Shown: positions 37,590 through 46,672 of the stretch, piece by piece
How positions within the stretch are numbered: position 1 is the stretch's first letter
Layout: each line of letters starts with the position of its first letter
Assembly (NCBI GenBank): GCA_029953615.1
Contig: CP124529.1
Location: forward strand, 992,001 to 1,056,000
Length of the DNA stretch: 64,000 nt
Direction of reading: 5' to 3'
From: Pseudomonas putida
GTDB lineage: Bacteria > Pseudomonadota > Gammaproteobacteria > Pseudomonadales > Pseudomonadaceae
Program-made: the position numbers and the translations under genes
The notes under the pieces: model-generated
Seen by the model: only the letters and a program-made list of their open reading frames with translations
Told to the model about the DNA's origin: nothing
The model's database searches: none

Positions 37590-38282
37590 CTACCGCTGGA
37601 TCTTGATCTCGGTACGGCGGTTCATGGCACGCCCGTCGGCCGTGGCGTTGTCCGCTACCGGTTGGGTTTCACCGGCCCCGACCACCGACACGAAGCTGCT
37701 ACGCGGCACACCGCTCTCGACCAGGTAATCGGTTACCGAGTGGGCACGGCGCTCGGACAGTTTCTGGTTGTAGCTGTCGGAGCCAACACTGTCGGTATGG
37801 CCGGTGACGCTCAGGCGAGCGGATGGCGCTTCCTGTTTCAAACGCGTGGCAATGGTATTGAGGCGCTCCTTGTCGCTGGCGGTCAGGCGCGCAGAGTCGA
37901 ACTCGAAGTGCACATCGCGGATGACGATGACTTCTTCCTTCTGCACCACCACTTCCTCGACTACCGCAGCCGGCTCCGGCGGGCAGCCGTTGGCATCGAC
38001 CTGCACACCACGCGGGGTGCCAGGGCACTTGTCACGGCTGTCCGGCACGCCGTCGCCATCCTCGTCGCCATCGCCATGAGACCAGCAATAGCCCGCCGCC
38101 AGGCCACCGCCCAGCAACGCGCCCCAGCCAGCCCAGCTGGAACTCTCGATGGCGCCCAAGGCAGCGCCGCTTACACCCCCGACGGCGGCACATTTCGGCC
38201 AGTCGGTCTTTTGCAAACCTGCACAACCAGTCAACACACTGGTGAGCAGGACCAGGGGTATCGCTGTGCGTACTATGCTCAT
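37590..38282 (-). CDS. OmpA-family lipoprotein (paralogue of the adjacent gene)
   Basis: A 230-residue lipoprotein with lipobox SVLTGC, IESSSWAGWGALLGGGLAAG, a DGDEDGDGVPDSRDKCPGTP Asp repeat, and an OmpA domain (GHTDSVGSDSYNQKLSERRAHSV, AMNRRTEIKI). ATG at 38282 is taken because it starts the signal peptide and GGAG lies ten bases upstream. The gap to the next OmpA gene is 89 bases on the same strand. The tandem copies probably arose by duplication. Confidence 0.9.
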   Translation of the reverse strand: MSIVRTAIPLVLLTSVLTGCAGLQKTDWPKCAAVGGVSGAALGAIESSSWAGWGALLGGGLAAGYCWSHGDGDEDGDGVPDSRDKCPGTPRGVQVDANGCPPEPAAVVEEVVVQKEEVIVIRDVHFEFDSARLTASDKERLNTIATRLKQEAPSARLSVTGHTDSVGSDSYNQKLSERRAHSVTDYLVESGVPRSSFVSVVGAGETQPVADNATADGRAMNRRTEIKIQR

Positions 38283-38441
38283 TTCATTGCTTCTCCTAGG
38301 GGGAATCGGCATAAGGCCGATCTCTGGGAGTAAAGACGCAGCATTTGATCCCTGCCACCAGTAAGCCACGACACGGTTACCTGCCTCTTTGCCCGCACGC
38401 TGCGGCCCGCTAGTCTTGGACGACTTCAACGAGGATTGCCA

Positions 38442-38936
38442 ATGACCGACGGTTTTTCCCCGCGCACCCCGCAGCAGGCCCTGGCGGCCCTGCTGGAGCG
38501 CTTTACCCCGCAACGTCTGCTGCTGGTAGGCACGCGCTTCCCGGCGCTGGATGCTTTTGCCCAGGCGCACCCACAGGTAACCATCGCTACTGCCGCCCCG
38601 GGCCCGCTACCGGCCGAACTGGCAGCCCAGCGCTTTGACCTGGCAGTACTGGTGGACTGCCTGGAGCACCTGCCCAAACGCACCGGCCTGGAATTGCTCG
38701 GTGGCATTCGCAACCTCAATGCCAGCCGGGTTGCGGTGCTGGCCGACCTGGCTGCCTGTGGCTGGCAAGACACCGATTTCTTTGCCCTGGCGCTGTCGGC
38801 GAGCGAGAAATTTTGCCGGGACCAGCAGGTATTGAGCCTGTTCACCTATGATCTACATGACTACAAACAGGTACCGGACTGGCTCAACGCCAAGTTCTGG
38901 GCCAACCCCGAAAACTTTGGCAAGTACTGGTGGTGA
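38442..38936 (+). CDS. DUF6231-like conserved hypothetical protein
   Basis: A 164-residue soluble protein beginning [20 protein letters not shown], with a Rossmann-like stretch ([20 protein letters not shown] and [17 protein letters not shown] strand) and a Trp-rich end ([19 protein letters not shown]). It looks methyltransferase-like but lacks an obvious SAM motif. GAGG seven bases upstream supports the ATG at 38442. It overlaps the next gene at its stop (TGATG). Confidence 0.7.
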   Translation: MTDGFSPRTPQQALAALLERFTPQRLLLVGTRFPALDAFAQAHPQVTIATAAPGPLPAELAAQRFDLAVLVDCLEHLPKRTGLELLGGIRNLNASRVAVLADLAACGWQDTDFFALALSASEKFCRDQQVLSLFTYDLHDYKQVPDWLNAKFWANPENFGKYWW

Positions 38937-39415
38937 TGATGAGTGTCTCGGTCTGCCCTTGCGGCAGTGGCAACCTGCTCGACGCCTGCTGTGGGCATTA
39001 CCATGCCGGCACCCCGGCACCGGACGCCCAGGCCCTGATGCGCTCGCGCTACAGTGCCTACGTGCTAGGCCTGGTCGACTACCTGGTGGCCACCACCCTG
39101 CCGGCGCAGCAAGCCAGCCTGGACCGCGCCGCCATGGCCGCCTGGAGCGCCCAGAGCACCTGGCTGGGCCTGGAGGTGGAAAGCGCAGAGGTGCTGGGCG
39201 GCCAGCCGGAGCATGGTTTTGTCACCTTCACCGCACGCTGGCACGACCAGGAAGGTGACCATCAGCACCGCGAGCGCTCGGCATTTGTCCAGCATGCCGG
39301 GCGCTGGTACTTCATCGATCCCACGGTCGGGCTCAAGGCCGGGCGCAACGACCCCTGCCCCTGCGCCAGCGGCCAGAAGTTCAAGAAATGCTGCGCCAGT
39401 TACGTCGGTAACTGA
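38936..39415 (+). CDS. YchJ-family SEC-C protein
   Basis: A 159-residue protein with zinc-binding SEC-C-type motifs at both ends: [17 protein letters not shown] near the N-terminus and [13 protein letters not shown] at the C-terminus. In between is the NTF2-like YchJ core ([18 protein letters not shown]...TW). The start overlaps the preceding stop (TGATGATG); either ATG at 38936 or 38939 is possible. Function unknown; SEC-C zinc fingers resemble the SecA tail. It starts an operon-like run with the next two genes. Confidence 0.88.
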   Translation: MMSVSVCPCGSGNLLDACCGHYHAGTPAPDAQALMRSRYSAYVLGLVDYLVATTLPAQQASLDRAAMAAWSAQSTWLGLEVESAEVLGGQPEHGFVTFTARWHDQEGDHQHRERSAFVQHAGRWYFIDPTVGLKAGRNDPCPCASGQKFKKCCASYVGN

Positions 39416-39417
39416 AC

Positions 39418-39903
39418 ATGATCGCCCGCACCCGCCCACTGCTGTTCGCCATCCTGATGACATGGCTGGCACTGCTGGCGGGCTGCGCCAGCTGGGGCGG
39501 TGACGAGTGGCGCGAACCAGAGGTGCACCTGGTCAAGGTGGAGTCGGTCAAAGCCAGGTTGCTGGAACAGGAGTTCGAACTGCACCTGCGGGTCGACAAC
39601 CCCAACGACAGCCGCCTGTTCATCCGCAATCTGTCGTATGCCATACGCCTCAATGACCTGTTGCTGGTGCAGGATGAAACCAGCCTGTGGCGCAGTGTCG
39701 GCGGGCATTCCCGGCGGACCTTCAAGATAACCGCACGGACCAACCTGTGGCAGCACCTGAAGCCACTGGCCAAGCTGCTGAAAAGCGCGCAACCGCTGCA
39801 CTACAGCCTGCAGGGCGAGCTGGCGACAGGGTTGCTCATCCATCGGGACCTGCACTTGTCGCGCAGTGGTGAGATAATCCCCGGCGATTACAACCCGGAG
39901 TAA
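39418..39903 (+). CDS. LEA type 2-like lipoprotein
   Basis: A 161-residue lipoprotein with signal [16 protein letters not shown] (lipobox LLAGC) and a WHy/LEA14-type beta domain: [40 protein letters not shown]. It ends [12 protein letters not shown]. These domains are found in stress-related periplasmic proteins. It begins two bases after the YchJ gene stop, so they are transcribed together. Confidence 0.82.
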   Translation: MIARTRPLLFAILMTWLALLAGCASWGGDEWREPEVHLVKVESVKARLLEQEFELHLRVDNPNDSRLFIRNLSYAIRLNDLLLVQDETSLWRSVGGHSRRTFKITARTNLWQHLKPLAKLLKSAQPLHYSLQGELATGLLIHRDLHLSRSGEIIPGDYNPE

Positions 39904-39910
39904 CCCTGCA

Positions 39911-40114
39911 ATGTCCCAACAACCCCACGTTCATGGCCCTGACTGCAACCACGACCATGACCATGACCACCACCACGATCATGGCCATGTACACGGCCCG
40001 CACTGCAACCACGGCCACCAAGAGCCGGTACGCAACGCCCTGAAAGACGTCGGCCGTAACGACCCGTGCCCGTGCGGTAGCCAGAAAAAGTTCAAGAAGT
40101 GCCACGGCGCCTGA
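39911..40114 (+). CDS. Histidine-rich SEC-C metal-binding protein, 67 aa
   Basis: A 67-residue protein. The first 38 residues are very rich in His and Asp ([19 protein letters not shown], then HGPHCNHGH) with about fifteen His and two Cys. The last 25 hold a SEC-C zinc finger ([19 protein letters not shown]). It begins seven bases after the lipoprotein gene. It likely binds nickel, zinc or copper; SEC-C motifs in such short proteins may tie it to SecB or the ribosome. Third zinc-linked gene in this operon. Confidence 0.85.
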   Translation: MSQQPHVHGPDCNHDHDHDHHHDHGHVHGPHCNHGHQEPVRNALKDVGRNDPCPCGSQKKFKKCHGA

Positions 40115-40168
40115 ACTGAACAGCACGTGCGCGCCCCTGCCGTGGGCCGCGCAGCGGCTAGCCGGGGC

Positions 40169-41365
40169 CTAGCTGGCCCTGGCAGGTCCTGCCAACTTGC
40201 GCTGCAGCACCCCGGCGGTGGCCAGGAGCAGCACGATGCACAGGGCCATGCAAATGGCATTGGTGCCGTCCCAGCCGACCGCACCCAGCAACAACGACGG
40301 GCTGAATGCGCCAACGGTCGCAAACACCGCAATGGCCAGGTCGTTTTTGCCCTGCATCTGCATCGCTGCCGGGCTGTTCTGCAGCGTTTGCGCCAACAGC
40401 GCCCCTCCGCCCACGTAGGTCAGGTTCCAGCCCAGACCGAGGGCGATCAGCGACAAGGTCATCATCGCGTAGCTGTGCGACCACATGTTCATGGCCGTAC
40501 AACCAATCAACAGGCCCAGGCCGAGGCAGATGGTGGCCCTGATCCCCAGCTTGTGGATGATGGCGCCGGTGAAGAACGACGGGGCAAACATGGCAATTAC
40601 ATGCCACTGAATCGCCAGACGAACGTCGGAAAAGTCCTCATGCATGTGTTTCATATGCATCGACGCCTGGATCATCAGCAAATTCATGATCCCGTAGCCC
40701 AGCGCGGCCACTGCCATGGCCAAGGCGACCACCGGGCTCAGCAGCTCGGTGGCTGCACCCGCCGGTTTCGCTGCACGGTCGTTTCTGGTGATAGCGCTGT
40801 CGCCGGGCAGACAGGCTGCTATCAGCAAGGACATCACCGCCAGGCCGACAAAAGCGGCGTAACACAGCGAAAACAGGGGATACCCGCCAACGTCGCGCAG
40901 CCACTCGGTGAGCGCCGGCCCGACCACGGCAGCGATCACCCCGCCTGCAACGACCAGGGAAAGCGCTTTGGGCTTCAGGTTCTGGGCCAGATTGTCGGTG
41001 GCCGCGAAGCGGTTGAAGTTGGCAAACGCAATATATATGCCCAATGCCGAATGGCTGATGACCAGGGTCGGGAAGTGCTGGTATTGCACCGCCAGGTAAC
41101 CACTGACGCCAGACACCGCTAAAGGGATCGAGCCCAACATGAAGGCGCGCTTGCGGCCAATGCGGCTCATCAGCCTGGAAACCGGATAGGTGGCCAGCAT
41201 CAGGCAGAGAAACTGGAAACCATAGGGCACGGTAGACCACGTGGCGGCAGGCGCCAGCGCCGACCCGACAATGGCCGCCATGGTCACGGACATGACAGCA
41301 GTCGTCAGGTTGATCGATTGCGCGGTGAAATACAGGTACGTGCGCCGCGGAAGTGTGCTCGACAT
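40169..41365 (-). CDS. MFS transporter
   Basis: A 398-residue inner-membrane protein with twelve predicted spans. The conserved MFS loop 2-3 motif is SRLMSRIGRKRAFMLGS. It lacks a strong substrate-family signature. The gene is divergent from a MocR-type regulator 154 bases away, which likely controls it. It may export or import an amino-acid- or amine-like compound, given the usual MocR targets; this is inference. Confidence 0.85.
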   Translation of the reverse strand: MSSTLPRRTYLYFTAQSINLTTAVMSVTMAAIVGSALAPAATWSTVPYGFQFLCLMLATYPVSRLMSRIGRKRAFMLGSIPLAVSGVSGYLAVQYQHFPTLVISHSALGIYIAFANFNRFAATDNLAQNLKPKALSLVVAGGVIAAVVGPALTEWLRDVGGYPLFSLCYAAFVGLAVMSLLIAACLPGDSAITRNDRAAKPAGAATELLSPVVALAMAVAALGYGIMNLLMIQASMHMKHMHEDFSDVRLAIQWHVIAMFAPSFFTGAIIHKLGIRATICLGLGLLIGCTAMNMWSHSYAMMTLSLIALGLGWNLTYVGGGALLAQTLQNSPAAMQMQGKNDLAIAVFATVGAFSPSLLLGAVGWDGTNAICMALCIVLLLATAGVLQRKLAGPARAS

Positions 41366-41481
41366 AGCGTGTGCTCAGGGTAAGTGGATGGGGCAATTTT
41401 CGGCATGGGAAAGCGTCGACAGGTGCATGGTGGCATCTGTCGAACCCGCAGATGTGAACAGTCGACGCACTTTCCGGTTAA

Positions 41482-41505
41482 CTGTTAGGCTGTTTTTTCT
41501 AACAG
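41482..41505. promoter_or_regulatory. Candidate MocR operator inverted repeat
   Basis: CTGTTAG-N10-CTAACAG, a perfect seven-base inverted repeat lying 15 bases before the regulator start in the divergent promoter region shared with the MFS gene. It could be the regulator's own site. By position and symmetry only. Confidence 0.4.
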
Positions 41506-41519
41506 CTGCTGGACCTGCC

Positions 41520-42860
41520 ATGCGCCCGCACAGCCTTCATGACCAGTTGAAACAACGCCTCGAAGCCGGCGAATGGCTGCCCGGCCAGCGCATGCCGTCC
41601 ATACGCAAGCTCACGGCGGCAGTCGGCTGCAGTTACCACGATGTCGTCTCCAGCTACGCCCGGCTGGTCAGCGAAGGGGTGTTGACCGCACTGCCTGGCC
41701 GCGGTTACTTCGTCGCCAGCCACCCACGGCAAACCGGTGCGGTAGACGCGCCTGCAGGCATGTCCGGCGACCCACTGTTCAAACTGCTGCAAGGGGGCAG
41801 GCACTACACCAAACTGGGCAGCGGCTGGCTGCCACCCGCCTGGCGTGACACCGAGCTGCTGGCCAGGGCGATTCGGCGCACGGCACGGCTGGAGCAGAGT
41901 TCGCTGGCGGAATATGGTGACATCCAGGGCTACCTGCCAATGCGCAAACAGTTGTGCGTACACCTGAAACGTCTGACCCGTGTCGATGCCCAGCCAGCCC
42001 AGTTGCTGACTACGCTGGGCGCCACGCAAGCACTGGATCTGGTGGCGCGGCTGTTGATCAAGCCAGGCGATCACGTGTTCGTCGACGAGCCCGGCAATGG
42101 CAACCTGATCAAGCTGATACAACTGGCCGGTGGCCACGTGGTCGGGGTGCGGCGAACCCAGGACGGACCGAGTGTGGAAGACATGAAGGACCACCTGGCC
42201 AGGCACAAGGTCAAGGCGTTCTTCTGCAACAGTACCTTCCACAACCCGACTGGCGGCAACATCAGCCCGCACAATGCCTTCAGCGTCCTGCGCCTGGCGG
42301 TGGAGCACGACTTCTTCGTGGTCGAGGACGATGTCTACGGCGACTTCAGCCCGGGTGTTCGTCAGACCTTTGCCGAACTGGACAACCTTGAGCGGGTCAT
42401 CTATATCGGCAGCTTCTCGAAATGCCTGTCCGCCTCATTGCGCGTGGGCTACATCGCCTGCTCGGCACAGCTTATAGAGCCGCTGACACGCCTGAAATTG
42501 CTGACCTGCGTCGCAGTGCCGGCGTTTTGCGAACGCTTCGTCAACACCATCTTGTCCGACGGCACCTATGCCCGCCACATGCAAGACCTGCAGCAGCGCC
42601 TGATCCGCCAGCAGGCGCAGACCCAACAGTTGTTGCGGGCGCGTGGCTGGCAGTTCGATATAACACCGCAAGGCGGCATGTTCCTGTGGGTCTATCACCC
42701 CGAACTGGCCGACCTGCAGCCCTTCATGCATCGCCTGGAACAACACAAGGTGCTATTGATGCCAGGCTCGGCCTTCGCTGTCAGCCGTGACTACCAACGC
42801 CATGCGCGCATCAATTGCACGCACTTTTCCGATGCCGTGGCCGAGCATTTCAAGGTTTGA
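41520..42860 (+). CDS. MocR/PdxR-type transcriptional regulator with aminotransferase domain
   Basis: A 446-residue fusion of a GntR winged helix (residues 1-68: MRPHSLHDQLKQRLEAGEWL, PSIRKLTAAVGCSYHDVVSSY, GRGYFVAS) with a fold-type I aminotransferase domain. The PLP lysine is in YIGSFSKCLSASLRVGYI, and NSTFHNPTGG is the conserved PLP-site loop. Such regulators sense PLP and/or an amino-acid-derived ligand. It is divergent from the MFS gene. ATG at 41520 starts the HTH; the longer upstream frame is rejected because it runs back into the MFS gene. Confidence 0.92.
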   Translation: MRPHSLHDQLKQRLEAGEWLPGQRMPSIRKLTAAVGCSYHDVVSSYARLVSEGVLTALPGRGYFVASHPRQTGAVDAPAGMSGDPLFKLLQGGRHYTKLGSGWLPPAWRDTELLARAIRRTARLEQSSLAEYGDIQGYLPMRKQLCVHLKRLTRVDAQPAQLLTTLGATQALDLVARLLIKPGDHVFVDEPGNGNLIKLIQLAGGHVVGVRRTQDGPSVEDMKDHLARHKVKAFFCNSTFHNPTGGNISPHNAFSVLRLAVEHDFFVVEDDVYGDFSPGVRQTFAELDNLERVIYIGSFSKCLSASLRVGYIACSAQLIEPLTRLKLLTCVAVPAFCERFVNTILSDGTYARHMQDLQQRLIRQQAQTQQLLRARGWQFDITPQGGMFLWVYHPELADLQPFMHRLEQHKVLLMPGSAFAVSRDYQRHARINCTHFSDAVAEHFKV

Positions 42861-43019
42861 GTGCCTGTCTGGAATTTTGAGGCGGCGCTCGATCGCACAG
42901 GCGCCACACAACCCACGGCAAGCACGAAAAATAAACCGCCCAGGGACCTTGCACGGCGCCTGCGCGCTCACTACCTTAGCGCCTTTCCATACCCGCCACG
43001 CCTTGCAGGAGCCCTTGTC

Positions 43020-45461
43020 ATGGCCGCCCCCGCCTTTCCTCCATTCCGCCTGCGGTTCGCAACCGCTGCCACGCTGCTCGGCATGCTCGGGCTGGCCGGC
43101 TGCCAGACGGGCGGCTATCAGGACAGCGTGCCACCGACCAGCGGCGTGCAGCCGCTCAAGGGCCTCGCGCAGAACGTTTCGGTTCGGCGCAACGCGATGG
43201 GCGCACCACTGATCGAAAGCAGCAGCTTCCATGACGCCCTGTTCAGCCTGGGCTATGTGCACGCCGGCGACCGCATCGAGCAGATGGTCGCCATGCGCCT
43301 GCTGGCCCAGGGCCGCCTGGCAGAACTGGCCGGCAGCGACGCGCTGGACATCGACCGCCTGATGCGCGCGGCCAACCTCAAGCAGAGCGCCGCCCAGCAA
43401 TACGCCGACGCCTCGCCACGGCTCAAGCGCTTCTTCGAAGTGTATGCACGCGGGGTCAACGCCTACCTCTTCCGCTACCGCGACAAGCTGCCAGCCAGCC
43501 TGGCCGGCAGTGGCTACCGTCCCGAATACTGGAAGCCCGAAGACTCGGCGCTGATCTTCAGCCTGTATGCCTTCAGCCAGTCGGTGAACCTGCAGGAAGA
43601 ACTGACTGCCCTGACCCTGGCGCAGAAAGCCGGCAGCGACAAGCTGGCCTGGCTGCTGCCCGGAGCCCCGGACGAGCCGCTGGCCGAAGCCGAAGTGGAC
43701 AAGCTCAAGGGCTTGAACCTGGCCAGCCAGTTGCCGGGGCTACCGGCGCTGGCAGCTGCCAGCCAGAAGCTGGCCGACCTCGACCTGCTGGGCAGCCCGG
43801 GCTCGGCCAACCTGGCCCTGGCGCCGCAGCGCAGCCGCAGCGGCAAGAGCCTGCTGGCCAGCGACAGCCGGGCCGCCTGGGCCCTGAGCCCGGTGCAGAT
43901 CCACACCGGCAAGTACCAGGTCGCCGGCCTGTCGTTGCCCGGCCTGCCGATCGTACTGGCCGGCTATAACGGCAAGCTGGCCTGGAGCAGCAGCGCGGTC
44001 ATGGCCGACAACCAGGACCTGTACCTGGAGCAACTGCGCCAGCAGGGCAGCCAGCTGAGCTACTTGGCCGACGGCAAATGGCTGCCCGCCCGTGCCCGTA
44101 GCGAAACCTTCTTCGTCCGCGGCCAGCGCCCGCTGCGCGAGGTGATGTACGACACCCGCCATGGCACCCTGCTGGCCCAGCCAGGCAATGCCAGCCTGGG
44201 CCTGGCGCTGAACCTGCCGCAGTTCAAGGGCGACCGCAGCCTGGATGCGCTGTTCGACCTGACCCGTGCCAAGAGCGTGGAGCGTGCCTTCGACAGCACC
44301 CGTGAAGTGACCGCTGCCGCCCTCAACTTCGTCTTCGCCGAGCCCGAACACATCGGCTGGCAAGTCAGTGGCCGCTACCCCAACCGCCGCGAAGGCCAGG
44401 GCCTGCTGCCCTCGCCGGGCTGGGACGGGCGCTACGACTGGGACGGCTATGCCGACCCGATGCTGCACCCTTACGACCAGGACCCGCCCGCCGGCTGGAT
44501 CGGCCACGCCAACCAGCGCAGCCTGCCGCGCGGTTATGGCATGCAGCTGTCCAGCACCTGGTACTACCCCGAGCGCGCCGAACGCCTGGCCCAGCTGGCC
44601 GGCAATGGCCGCCACGACAGCCGCAGCCTGATGGCCCTGCAGAACGACCAGACCACCCTGCTGGCCGACAAGCTCAAGCAGATGTTCGACGCCCCGGGCA
44701 TGGCCCAGCCGCTCAAGCAGGCGATCGATGCCCTGCCCGCCACACAGCGCGACAAGGCCCGCGACGCACTGGCCCGGCTCAAGGCCTTCGATGGCCGCCT
44801 GAGCCCGGTGTCGAGCGATGCCGCGCTGTACGAACTGTTCCTCCAGGAAGTGGCCCGGCAAACCTTCCTCGATGACCTGGGCCCGGAATCCGGCGCGGCC
44901 TGGCAGGCTTTCGTCAGCAATGCACGGTTGTCGTTCTCGGCGCAGGCCGACCACCTGCTGGGCCGCGACGACAGCCCGTTCTGGGATGACCGCAGCACCC
45001 CGCAGAAAGAAGACAAGCCGGCCATTCTGGCCCGCAGCCTGGCTGGGGCGGTGGATGCTGGCACCGCGCAACTGGGTGCCGACCGCCGCGCCTGGCAGTG
45101 GGGCAAGCTGCACCAGTACCGCTGGCCGGCACCGGCCTACCATGGCCTGGGCGATGCCCTCAGCCGCTCGCCGCTGGCTGCCGGTGGTGACTTCACCACC
45201 CTGGCCCTGACGCCATACGCCTGGGGCAGCGACTTCGACACCCGCCTGCCGGCCTCGGCACGGATGATCGTCGACTTCAGCCAGGCCGAACCGTTGCAGG
45301 TGCTGACCAGCAGCGGCCAGTCCGGCAACCCGGCCAGCACGCATTACAGCGACGGGCTGGATGCCTGGTTCAAAGGGCGCTTCATGAGCCTGCCACTGCA
45401 GCAGCAGAACTTCGGGCGGGCGTATGGCAACCAGCGTCTGACGTTGGTGCCTGGGCGATAG
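43020..45461 (+). CDS. Penicillin acylase family lipoprotein
   Basis: An 813-residue protein with a lipoprotein signal (lipobox GLAGC, residues about 20-25). It follows the Ntn-hydrolase penicillin/acyl-homoserine-lactone acylase layout: an alpha part (about 40-250), then the Ser that becomes the beta-chain N-terminus in GSANLAL (Ser about 262), followed by [13 protein letters not shown], and [10 protein letters not shown]. The usual SNNW is SANL here, and the ANDPH box is ASDSR, so the active site looks altered. It may process itself and hydrolyse an amide, or be inactive. ATG at 43020 with AGGAG upstream is preferred to the far upstream start. Confidence 0.85.
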   Translation: MAAPAFPPFRLRFATAATLLGMLGLAGCQTGGYQDSVPPTSGVQPLKGLAQNVSVRRNAMGAPLIESSSFHDALFSLGYVHAGDRIEQMVAMRLLAQGRLAELAGSDALDIDRLMRAANLKQSAAQQYADASPRLKRFFEVYARGVNAYLFRYRDKLPASLAGSGYRPEYWKPEDSALIFSLYAFSQSVNLQEELTALTLAQKAGSDKLAWLLPGAPDEPLAEAEVDKLKGLNLASQLPGLPALAAASQKLADLDLLGSPGSANLALAPQRSRSGKSLLASDSRAAWALSPVQIHTGKYQVAGLSLPGLPIVLAGYNGKLAWSSSAVMADNQDLYLEQLRQQGSQLSYLADGKWLPARARSETFFVRGQRPLREVMYDTRHGTLLAQPGNASLGLALNLPQFKGDRSLDALFDLTRAKSVERAFDSTREVTAAALNFVFAEPEHIGWQVSGRYPNRREGQGLLPSPGWDGRYDWDGYADPMLHPYDQDPPAGWIGHANQRSLPRGYGMQLSSTWYYPERAERLAQLAGNGRHDSRSLMALQNDQTTLLADKLKQMFDAPGMAQPLKQAIDALPATQRDKARDALARLKAFDGRLSPVSSDAALYELFLQEVARQTFLDDLGPESGAAWQAFVSNARLSFSAQADHLLGRDDSPFWDDRSTPQKEDKPAILARSLAGAVDAGTAQLGADRRAWQWGKLHQYRWPAPAYHGLGDALSRSPLAAGGDFTTLALTPYAWGSDFDTRLPASARMIVDFSQAEPLQVLTSSGQSGNPASTHYSDGLDAWFKGRFMSLPLQQQNFGRAYGNQRLTLVPGR

Positions 45462-45506
45462 GAGATGTATCGGGGAGGCTGAGAGGTGCTTGATCGGACC
45501 TTGTTC

Positions 45507-45558
45507 AGCGCCTGTGAGATCGAGCGCCGCCCGCGCGGCGCTCGATCTCACAGGCGCT
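45507..45558. repeat. Perfect 24-base hairpin
   Basis: AGCGCCTGTGAGATCGAGCG... (45507-45530) pairs exactly with 45535-45558 around a four-base loop CCGC. It lies between the acylase and exonuclease genes. It has no T tract, so it is not a normal terminator. It is unlike the common REP in sequence, and may be a rarer REP subtype. Confidence 0.85.
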
Positions 45559-45655
45559 GCCAGTTGCCAGCCCGGCACCTGCCAGCTCCAACCCGTCCGA
45601 ACTTCTCTCCTCCGCCACGGCTCCTAACTGGTAACCCAATCAGTGCACAAAGCCC

Positions 45656-46672
45656 ATGGACCTCGTCATCGCCCGCCCCGAAGGCCTGTACTGCCCGCCC
45701 GGTGATTTCTACATCGACCCTTGGCGGCCAGTGGAGCGTGCCGTCATCACCCATGGTCACGGCGACCATGCCCGCATCGGCAACCGCCATTACCTCACCG
45801 CCGCCCCAGGAGCCGGCATCCTGCGCAGCCGCCTGGGCCAGGACATCGCCCTGCAAACCCTGCCGTATGGCGAACGCCTGCTGCACCATGGCGTAACCCT
45901 GAGCCTGCACCCGGCCGGGCATGTACTGGGCTCGGCGCAAGTGCGCCTGGAGTACCAGGGCGAGGTCTGGGTCGCCTCCGGCGATTACAAAGTGGAGCCC
46001 GACGGCACCTGCACGCCGTTCGAACCGGTGCGCTGCCACACCTTCATCAGCGAATCGACCTTCGGCCTGCCCATCTACCGTTGGCCCAGCCAGGGCGAGA
46101 TCTTTACCGACATCAATGCCTGGTGGCGCGCCAATTGCGAACAGGACAAAGCCAGCGTGCTGTTCTGCTATGCCTTCGGCAAGGCCCAGCGAATCCTCCA
46201 CGGGGTGGACGCCAACATTGGTCCTGTGCTCGTGCATGGCGCTGTCGAACCACTCAACCGGGTGTACCGGGACGCTGGCATCTACCTTCCGCAAACCCGC
46301 TATGTCGGCGATATCCCACGCAACGACCCGCTGCTGCGCCAGGCGCTGGTGCTGGCACCGCCTTCGGCGGGTGGCAGCAGCTGGATGCGCCGTTTCGGCG
46401 ACTACAGCGATGCCTTTGCCAGTGGCTGGATGCTGTTGCGCGGCACCCGCCGCCGGCGTGGGGTGGACCGCGGTTTCGTGCTTTCGGACCATGCCGATTG
46501 GCCGGGGTTGCTCTGGGCAATCGGCCAGACTGGCGCAGAGCGCGTGATGGTCACCCATGGCTCGGTCAATGTGCTGGTGCGCTACCTCATCGAACAAGGC
46601 CTCGATGCCCGCGCCTTCGTGACCGAGTACGGCGACGAAGATGATGTTGTAGCAGCGGAGCCAGACGCATGA
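45656..46672 (+). CDS. Ligase-associated metallo-beta-lactamase DNA exonuclease
   Basis: A 338-residue protein of the metallo-beta-lactamase/beta-CASP type. Metal ligands are visible in ITHGHGDHARIG (HxHxDH), HPAGHVLGSAQ, SGDYKVEP and LSDHADW. This family (Exo) trims DNA ends and is encoded next to an ATP-dependent ligase. Its stop overlaps the ligase start by four bases (ATGA), so they are coupled. First gene of the Lhr-Core repair cluster. Confidence 0.92.
   Translation: MDLVIARPEGLYCPPGDFYIDPWRPVERAVITHGHGDHARIGNRHYLTAAPGAGILRSRLGQDIALQTLPYGERLLHHGVTLSLHPAGHVLGSAQVRLEYQGEVWVASGDYKVEPDGTCTPFEPVRCHTFISESTFGLPIYRWPSQGEIFTDINAWWRANCEQDKASVLFCYAFGKAQRILHGVDANIGPVLVHGAVEPLNRVYRDAGIYLPQTRYVGDIPRNDPLLRQALVLAPPSAGGSSWMRRFGDYSDAFASGWMLLRGTRRRRGVDRGFVLSDHADWPGLLWAIGQTGAERVMVTHGSVNVLVRYLIEQGLDARAFVTEYGDEDDVVAAEPDA

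Noticed and set aside
42861..43019. 53-codon N-terminal extension of the acylase
   Set aside because: The signal peptide and lipobox start at 43020 with AGGAG upstream; the extension would bury the signal.
43740..45578. Minus-strand frame of 612 codons opposite the acylase
   Set aside because: Antisense artefact of a high-GC gene; no recognisable protein features.
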